Assembly: GCF_001269925.1 (NCBI RefSeq)
Contig: NZ_LHVO01000046.1
Coordinates: forward strand, 124,001-188,000
Length of the DNA stretch: 64,000 bases
DNA from: Pseudomonas sp. MIACH
GTDB lineage: Bacteria; Pseudomonadota; Gammaproteobacteria; Pseudomonadales; Pseudomonadaceae
Direction of reading: 5' to 3'
Position numbers and translations under genes: made by a program. The first letter of the stretch is position 1. The number at the start of each line of letters is the position of its first letter. Positions 59,055 through 64,000 of the stretch are shown piece by piece. The notes under the pieces are model-generated. The model was not told the origin of the DNA. It was given only the letters and a program-made list of their open reading frames with translations, and did no database searches.

Positions 59055-60269
59055 TCACTGCACCCGAACAGCAATGTTGGTTTGGGTGCTGTCCTCGGCA
59101 CTGCCGGCAATCTTGCTGCCGTCTTGGGAGATGGCGCCAATTGACGTGTTCTTGCCCGAGTTGTAGAAGCCAAAAGATTGCAAGCCAGTCGCCGCTGTCC
59201 ATGTCGCACTTTCAGTGTCTGTCTGACTGTTGGCACCGATAACTAGCACGGTGCCATTATCTGCCAGCGCAACGCCTGAACTTCCCACCCCGCTGGTGAA
59301 AGCTGCAATAGCCGTCACGGTACCGGCAGTGGTATCCCAAAATGCACTGCTGATATTGCCATTGACGTCCTCGTAGGTCACAACGACTTGCCCTGAATTG
59401 TTCAGCGACGTTGCGATGCTGACGCTGCTGGTGGTAAGGCTTGGCACTGACGTCGGTGCAGCGTTTGGAGAGGCCCAGAATGCGGCCCTGAGAAAGGGCG
59501 CGGTTGAATACTGGCAGCCGCCCACCACCCTTAGCAGATTGTTGATGCCGGTCACTACACAAGTCAGCGCTCCGGCAGGCGTGGGCAGTTGGGTTGCGAC
59601 ATACAACAGCCCGTTGTGCTGGGCAATTTTACCCGTCTGTGTACCAATTGAGTTCGGGCAGTTGATCGCAGCCGCAGGGCGGCCAGAGCCCAATGGAGTG
59701 CTGATATCCACGCCGCTGCAATTATCCCTGGCGCTGGACACGTCCAGAGGTGACTCGGTGCCTGCTGCCCACAATACAACGGTCGAGTCACCCGACCGAT
59801 CAATACTGGACCCCAGTACATCGCCACGTTGGTTCATGGCTGCTATGCGTGTACTGACGTCTGGAAACAGACCAATCAACCCGGGTCTCGGGTTGAACCG
59901 AAGAATGCCGCTTCCCAGGTCGTTGGCATCCCACGTGACGCCATACTGGGCACCCGTCGGGCTGCCGCATTCTCCCGCGATCCATCCTGCGTTACTGATA
60001 ACCCCGACGCTGCAAGGTTGACTGGGTGCAAGGCGCGGTAAAATAACAGCGGTACCAGGTGTAGGGGCCACCCAGGGCTGGTTGGGGATTGCTGCATTCC
60101 CGGTGCTGCAATTACCCACGGTCACGCCACTATTATTGATATTTGAAACATCGCACTGCAATCCGGCTGCCGGCGTTATCGCAACGAGCGCCGCCATTGC
60201 AGTGGTTTTACAGGCGGATGCAACTAAGGCGACGGCCAATATGTGTTTGGCTTTGCAGGCGCTATTCAT
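59055..60269 (-). CDS. Secreted HAF-repeat-like protein
   Basis: 404 residues with a signal peptide (HILAVALVASACKTTAMAA). The mature protein has repeated N-x-x-G-x-V/I-x-G units: ISNAGWIAGECGS, MNQRGDVLGSS, INNLLRVVGGCQYS, LNNSGQVVVTY, LADNGTVLVIG and ISQDGSKIAGSA. This matches the HAF-type extracellular beta-propeller-like repeat. Several Cys pairs suggest disulfides. AGGAAGAG lies before ATG 60269. It is 42 bp downstream of a 125-codon ORF, perhaps in one transcript that starts at the lux-box-like site at 60786. Confidence 0.75.
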   Translation of the reverse strand: MNSACKAKHILAVALVASACKTTAMAALVAITPAAGLQCDVSNINNSGVTVGNCSTGNAAIPNQPWVAPTPGTAVILPRLAPSQPCSVGVISNAGWIAGECGSPTGAQYGVTWDANDLGSGILRFNPRPGLIGLFPDVSTRIAAMNQRGDVLGSSIDRSGDSTVVLWAAGTESPLDVSSARDNCSGVDISTPLGSGRPAAAINCPNSIGTQTGKIAQHNGLLYVATQLPTPAGALTCVVTGINNLLRVVGGCQYSTAPFLRAAFWASPNAAPTSVPSLTTSSVSIATSLNNSGQVVVTYEDVNGNISSAFWDTTAGTVTAIAAFTSGVGSSGVALADNGTVLVIGANSQTDTESATWTAATGLQSFGFYNSGKNTSIGAISQDGSKIAGSAEDSTQTNIAVRVQ

Positions 60270-60311
60270 GATGGGCTCTTCCTTGTGGGTGCGTGGTTTA
60301 TTCCTGATTGA

Positions 60312-60689
60312 CTAGGGCTTTGTGACGTTATGAAGAACGGTTTGCACGGGGGTGCATAGACGTTGCTGACGTTGGAGAGGAGTTTCGGGTGGGGTGTTTT
60401 TTACTTTGTATTTGGGGAGGTGGTTATTCCTTGTCTGTATACGCATCGCCTTTAAAGCTATTATAAGGAATTCGTCTGGCGACACCTTGCAAAGTGCATT
60501 TAGCCCGCTAGTCGGAGTTGAGTGTGCCGGTAATGAAAAAATAGTAAGTAGCACTAAAGTACAGTGCAACAGGATATATTTTCGCCTGCCGCGCGGTGAG
60601 GTATTGTTGCGATGGTTTTCCTGCGTAGTCGTAAAGTGGTTTGTTTCTGGAGCACCGTTAAGTAAGTGGTGGAGACTTAAGTGAGCCAT
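60312..60689 (-). CDS. Hypothetical protein (125 aa), doubtful
   Basis: 125 residues, no recognised domain. A hydrophobic stretch (YILLHCTLVLLTIFSLPAHS) lies about 38-57 residues in, like a displaced signal peptide, so the true start could be further 3'. AT-rich. ATG 60689 has only GGGA upstream. Support comes from position: it lies downstream of lux-box-like copy 4 (60786) and just before the HAF-like gene. A plus-strand ORF over the same region is weaker. It may be a broken or shifted gene. Confidence 0.4.
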   Translation of the reverse strand: MAHLSLHHLLNGAPETNHFTTTQENHRNNTSPRGRRKYILLHCTLVLLTIFSLPAHSTPTSGLNALCKVSPDEFLIIALKAMRIQTRNNHLPKYKVKNTPPETPLQRQQRLCTPVQTVLHNVTKP

Positions 60690-60785
60690 CTTTGGTTTCC
60701 CTATTAGAGCGTTGCGATGGAACGACCCTGTTCCTGGCTATCGGGATGTGAAATAAATTAAAGGCACAATCGATAGCACACGCAA

Positions 60786-60801
60786 CTGTCAAACTTGACA
60801 G
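60786..60801 (-). promoter_or_regulatory. lux-box-like palindrome, copy 4
   Basis: Minus strand CTGTCAAGTTTGACAG with perfect 7-bp arms (CTGTCAA/TTGACAG). TTTAAT at 60762-60757 starts 23 bp downstream. Next minus-strand ORF starts at 60689, and the HAF-like gene at 60269. Same design as the copies at 23388, 29523 and 37646. Confidence 0.55.
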
Positions 60802-60902
60802 CTTGTGCTCACCTGAAAAAAGGTATGGAGAAGGCGGGTCCTCTTCCTGCGAAGCGGACCCTGGGCATCTCAAGATTAGAGATTGCCGGGGTGGCGAGTG
60901 CT

Positions 60903-61841
60903 TCAGCCCAACTGCCGCCGATACGGCAGGTCCGGCCCGGTCTTGCCACACGTCAATGCGGCGGCACGGATGGCAAAGCCGAGCATGGCGTCGACCTGCG
61001 CGCGGGTCAGCTGCTGCAGGCCCTCCACCGAGTCCAGCTGTTGCTCCGTCAACCAGGCAATCAATGCCGCCTGGAAGGTATCCCCGGCACCCACGGTATC
61101 GGCCATCACCACGCTCTGTGCCGGTTGCGACCAGCTGCCGTGCTGGCGGCTGAACACACTGGCGCCTTCGCCGCCACGGGTCAGGAACACCAGTTGGCAG
61201 CGGTGTTGCAGCCAGCCTTGCAGCACGCTTTCCGGCGACTGGTCGGGGTAGAGCAGGTGCAGGTCTTCATCGCTGACCTTGATCAGGTCGGCATGCTTGG
61301 CCAGCTCGGCGACACGGTCGCGCCACAGCTGGATATCCGGCTGCGGATTGAGGCGTACGTTGGGGTCGAGGCTGATCAGGCGCTTGCCGCTTTCGCGCTG
61401 GACCAGGTTCAGCAGGGTGTCGCCGATCGGCTGCACCACCAGTGAGAACGAGCCGACATGCAGCCCGCGAATCTCATCGCCGAGTACCGGTAAATGTGCG
61501 ACCTCCAGCAGCCGATCCGCACAGCCTTCACCACGGAAGTTGTACTGCGGTGAGCCGTCGGCGCCCACGGCGACCATCGACAAGGTGGTCGGCGCGGCAA
61601 ACTCCAGCAGGAACTGCTCGCTGACGCCTTCATCCTTGAGTACTTGCAACAGCCGGCGCCCGAGGAAGTCGCTGGACAGGCCGCCGAACAGCCCGGCCTC
61701 GATGCCCAGGCGGCGCAAACCCACCGCGACGTTGAACGGTGAGCCACCGGCAATCGCCTTGTAGTTGACCTTGGAGGCCTGCCCGCTGGGATCTTCCTCA
61801 CTGAAAAAATCAAACAGCGCTTCACCACACACCAAATACAT
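60903..61841 (-). CDS. mtlZ: Fructokinase (PfkB family) of the mannitol operon
   Basis: 312 residues. PfkB signatures: AIAGGSPFNVAVGLRRLGIE near residue 30 and MADTVGAGDTFQAALIAWLT near 250. In the pseudomonad mannitol operon MtlZ phosphorylates fructose made from mannitol by MtlD. It follows mtlY after a 12-bp gap. A terminator was not identified after it. Confidence 0.9.
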   Translation of the reverse strand: MYLVCGEALFDFFSEEDPSGQASKVNYKAIAGGSPFNVAVGLRRLGIEAGLFGGLSSDFLGRRLLQVLKDEGVSEQFLLEFAAPTTLSMVAVGADGSPQYNFRGEGCADRLLEVAHLPVLGDEIRGLHVGSFSLVVQPIGDTLLNLVQRESGKRLISLDPNVRLNPQPDIQLWRDRVAELAKHADLIKVSDEDLHLLYPDQSPESVLQGWLQHRCQLVFLTRGGEGASVFSRQHGSWSQPAQSVVMADTVGAGDTFQAALIAWLTEQQLDSVEGLQQLTRAQVDAMLGFAIRAAALTCGKTGPDLPYRRQLG

Positions 61842-61853
61842 AGTCGTTCGCTC

Positions 61854-63335
61854 TTAAAGGGTTGCCACGTGTTGTTGATAGCGCTCGTAAGCCAGTTGAT
61901 AGGCGCTGACACTGGCCGCCACCGGCAGGGTCCGGCTGGCCGGGTCGACGCTCACGCATTTGTCGCACAGGCTGGCCAGGGATTCGCCGGACTGGCTCCA
62001 CGCCGCCTGGATCGCCGCGCCCAGGGCAGCGGCTTCGCTTTGTTCGGTGCAGATCACTTCGGTGTTCATGATATCGGCGACCATCTGCCGCCACACCGGG
62101 CTTTTCGAGCCGCCGCCGATCAGGCGGATACTCTGGCTCTGCAGGCCGGTCTGGCGCAGCAGGTCGAGGCCGTAGCGCAGGCCGAAGGTGGTGCCTTCGA
62201 CCACGGCCCGGCACAGGTTGGCACGGGTCAGGTTGGTCATGGTCAGCCCATGCAGGCTGCCGGTGGCGTGGGGCAGGGCAGGTACGCGTTCGCCGTTGAG
62301 GAACGGCAGCATGCTCACGCCATCGGCGCCAATCGGGGCTTGCTCGACCAGTGCGTTAAAGGCGTTGAGGTCCAGTTCGAACAGCTCGCGGATCACCCCG
62401 GTGGCGTTGGTCAGGTTCATCGTGCAGATCAACGGCAACCAGCCGCCGCTGGACGAGCAGAAGGTGGCGACCGAGGCCTGCGGACTCACGTTGGGTTGGT
62501 CGGCATAGGCGTAGACCGTGCCCGATGAACCCAGGCTCATGGTGATGACGCCGGGGGCGATATTGCCGGTGCCGATGGCGCCCATCATGTTGTCGCCGCC
62601 GCCGCTGGAGACGATGGCCTTGGGGTTGATGCCCAGGCGTTCGGCGATGGCCGGCAGAATGCTGCCCACGGTGTGATCGGCGTCGATCAACGCCGGTAAC
62701 GCAGCTTCAAGGCGGCCGCTGGGGTCGATGTGCTTGAGCAGCGCCACATCCCAGGTGCGGGTGCGCACGTTGAAGTAACCGGTGCCCGAGGCATCGCCGT
62801 ATTCGGCGACGGCGCGGCCGGTGAGCCAGTAGTTGAGGTAGTCATGGGGCAGCAGGACATGGGCGATGCGCGCGAAGATGTCTGGGTGCTGCTCGCGGGT
62901 CCACAGCAGTTTCGACACGGTGTAGCCCGGCGCAATTGCCACGCCCAGGCGCTCCAGCGAGCCACTCTCGCCGCCCAGGTAGGCCAGCAGGCGCTCGTTC
63001 TCCGGCGCGGTTTCGGTGTCGCACCACAGCTTGGCCGGGCGCAGCACCTGGCCGCTGTCATCCAGCAACACCAGGCCGTGCTGCTGGCCGGACACGCCGA
63101 TGCCGAGGATGTCCTGGCCGTCCACGCCGGCCTGTTGCAAGGCGCGGTGGGTGGCTTCGGTAAAGGCGTCCAGCCATTCCTGGGTGTGCTGTTCGCGCCG
63201 GCCATTGGCGCCGCTGATCAGGGTGTGCGCAGCGGCGCCCAGGCCCAGCACCTTGCCGCTGGAGGCGTCGAGGACGATGGCCTTGGTGCCTTGGGTGCCG
63301 CAGTCGATGCCGAGGAACAGGTTTTGCTGGGTCAT
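61854..63335 (-). CDS. mtlY: Xylulokinase of the mannitol/arabitol operon
   Basis: 493 residues from ATG 63335 (MTQQNLFLGIDCGTQGTKAI); the longer in-frame reading to 63413 runs through a REP and is rejected. FGGY kinase: N-terminal GIDCGTQGTKAIVLDASSGK, catalytic-site segment GVSGQQHGLVLLDDSGQVLR and C-terminal RLIGGGSKSPVWRQMVADIM. Phosphorylates D-xylulose, formed from D-arabitol by MtlD. Between mtlD and mtlZ as in the mtlEFGKDYZ order. Confidence 0.92.
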   Translation of the reverse strand: MTQQNLFLGIDCGTQGTKAIVLDASSGKVLGLGAAAHTLISGANGRREQHTQEWLDAFTEATHRALQQAGVDGQDILGIGVSGQQHGLVLLDDSGQVLRPAKLWCDTETAPENERLLAYLGGESGSLERLGVAIAPGYTVSKLLWTREQHPDIFARIAHVLLPHDYLNYWLTGRAVAEYGDASGTGYFNVRTRTWDVALLKHIDPSGRLEAALPALIDADHTVGSILPAIAERLGINPKAIVSSGGGDNMMGAIGTGNIAPGVITMSLGSSGTVYAYADQPNVSPQASVATFCSSSGGWLPLICTMNLTNATGVIRELFELDLNAFNALVEQAPIGADGVSMLPFLNGERVPALPHATGSLHGLTMTNLTRANLCRAVVEGTTFGLRYGLDLLRQTGLQSQSIRLIGGGSKSPVWRQMVADIMNTEVICTEQSEAAALGAAIQAAWSQSGESLASLCDKCVSVDPASRTLPVAASVSAYQLAYERYQQHVATL

Positions 63336-63384
63336 GAGGGTGTGCTCAGCGGTGTTATTTTTTTGGATTGGCAACCCGGTCCAG

Positions 63385-63412
63385 TGTGGGAGGGGGCTTG
63401 CCCCCTCCCACA
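63385..63412. repeat. REP hairpin between mtlD and mtlY
   Basis: TGTGGGAGGGGG-CTTG-CCCCCTCCCACA, a 12-bp perfect stem. It belongs to a third REP class (GTGGGAGGGGGCTTGCCCCC) and lies within the operon, immediately after the mtlD stop. Confidence 0.88.
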
Positions 63413-63413
63413 T

Positions 63414-64000
63414 TTAAACCGGTTTCTTCAGGAGGTTCTGTAGGGTTTCGGTGACGCCGTTATCACGCAGGCTCCCATAGCACCGCTCGAACGCTGCCAC
63501 AAACTCAGGCGAGTTGGGAATAGCCGTGCCAAAAATCTCTTCCACCCCCAGCAGTCGCTCGCTGATCAACGCATCATCACTCACCAGCCCCTGGCAGAAT
63601 TCCGCACGCGGGTCGGGGATTTTATAGCTCACGCCATTCTCATCCACGCCCTTCAAATACAAGGCCCAGGCCGCGACCACCAACGCCGCACGCTCGGTCT
63701 CGCGCCCATCGGCTATCAGGCGGTTGATGGTCGGCACGGTGAACTTGGGAAACTTCGACGAGCCGTCCGAACACACCCGTTCCAACTGGTCGGCAATCGC
63801 CTGGTTGGAGAAGCGGTCCACCAGGGTCTGCTTGTAGTCGCTCAGGTCGATGCCCGGCACCGGCGCCAGGTTCGGCGTGACGTCGAGGTCCATGTAGGCG
63901 CGCATGTAGGCCACGAACAGCGGGTCGTTCATGGTCTCGTGCACAAACCGATAACCCTTGAGAAACCCCAGGTAGGTCAGGGCCAGGTGGCTGCCGTTGA
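63414..64000 (-). CDS. mtlD: Mannitol 2-dehydrogenase, C-terminal part (5' end outside window)
   Basis: Open reading frame enters from the right edge and ends at TAA 63414-63416. The visible ~195 residues match the C-terminal half of the long-chain mannitol dehydrogenase family: NGSHLALTYLGFLKGY, then DPLFVAYMRAYMDLDVTPNL and DRFSNQAIADQLERVCSDGS. Catalytic Asn/His residues lie in the NGSHLAL region. Oxidises mannitol and arabitol with NAD+. First visible gene of mtlDYZ. Confidence 0.92.
   Translation of the reverse strand, partial: NGSHLALTYLGFLKGYRFVHETMNDPLFVAYMRAYMDLDVTPNLAPVPGIDLSDYKQTLVDRFSNQAIADQLERVCSDGSSKFPKFTVPTINRLIADGRETERAALVVAAWALYLKGVDENGVSYKIPDPRAEFCQGLVSDDALISERLLGVEEIFGTAIPNSPEFVAAFERCYGSLRDNGVTETLQNLLKKPV

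Noticed and set aside
60394..60684. 96-codon plus-strand ORF opposite the 125-codon ORF
   Set aside because: No ribosome site, no domain, and atypical composition; likely chance in AT-rich DNA.
63411..63424. AAACCGGTTTC resembling a PtxS operator
   Set aside because: Only the core matches, the outer bases differ, and it is formed by the last codons of mtlD (Lys-Pro-Val-stop).
1..64000. CRISPR arrays, tRNA/rRNA genes, insertion sequences or prophage
   Set aside because: Looked for repeated spacers, cloverleaf-like segments, transposase or integrase motifs and phage structural proteins; none was seen.

Overview
The window looks like chromosomal DNA of a fluorescent Pseudomonas, most likely of the P. 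fluorescens lineage. The signs are high-GC coding sequence, a complete fapABCDEF functional-amyloid operon, the kguEKTD/ptxS 2-ketogluconate cluster, mtlDYZ, sfnG/sfnB-type sulfur genes, and several REP/REPIN palindromes of the type common in this lineage. No rRNA, tRNA, CRISPR array, transposase or phage module was recognised. All calls come from reading the sequence and from knowledge of the families; no database search was run.

Layout. 1-1.5 kb: 3' end of zwf, a Cof-type HAD phosphatase and a small conserved ORF. 1.8-9.6 kb: a sigma-54 enhancer-binding regulator facing the fap operon, whose fapA promoter is a good -24/-12 element; then an orphan FecR-like gene and a PepSY protein. 9.65-14.8 kb: one 1713-residue toxin-like protein with a C-terminal HEITH metalloprotease signature. 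15-23 kb: dpkA, DUF883, LysR/nitrilase, GNAT, LEA-type lipoprotein, NCS2 purine permease and a chemoreceptor. 24.2-29.4 kb: kguEKTD and ptxS with two perfect PtxS operators. 29.6-37.6 kb: an AT-richer accessory block with two Ig-like multidomain proteins (a third relative lies at 23.5 kb), an autotransporter and a jelly-roll protein. 37.7-49 kb: LysE exporter/AraC, DUF1345, a MexCD-like RND pump divergent from an RstAB-like two-component system, an ECF sigma/anti-sigma/DUF3455 group and a methyltransferase. 49.3-52.7 kb: TSUP exporter and divergent sfnB-like/sfnG genes with sigma-54 promoters. 52.7-56.9 kb: GNAT, RimK-like ligase, CorA-like transporter, and a ParD-like/map operon. 57-60.7 kb: an attenuator-controlled threonine dehydratase, small DUF proteins and a HAF-repeat-like secreted protein. 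60.9-64 kb: mtlZ, mtlY and the 3' part of mtlD.

Two regulatory observations stand out. (1) A 16-bp lux-box-like palindrome (CT-N12-AG, consensus CTGTSARNTYTGACAG) occurs four times, at 23388, 29523, 37646 and 60786. Each is 23-24 bp upstream of a -10-like hexamer and 65-97 bp upstream of an uncharacterised gene. This suggests one LuxR-type activator controls a dispersed set of unstudied proteins, although no LuxR gene lies in the window. (2) The region before the short threonine dehydratase encodes a 21-residue leader peptide with an Ile-Ile-Thr-Ala-Ile run. It is followed by mutually exclusive hairpins and a T-tailed terminator, the layout of ribosome-mediated attenuation.

Other points: an intrinsic terminator between fapC and fapD that could set amyloid-to-export-machinery stoichiometry; paired sigma-54 promoters around a shared palindrome between sfnB and sfnG; a ParD-like antitoxin coupled to methionine aminopeptidase; and a regulator-type tandem repeat between the efflux pump and its two-component system.
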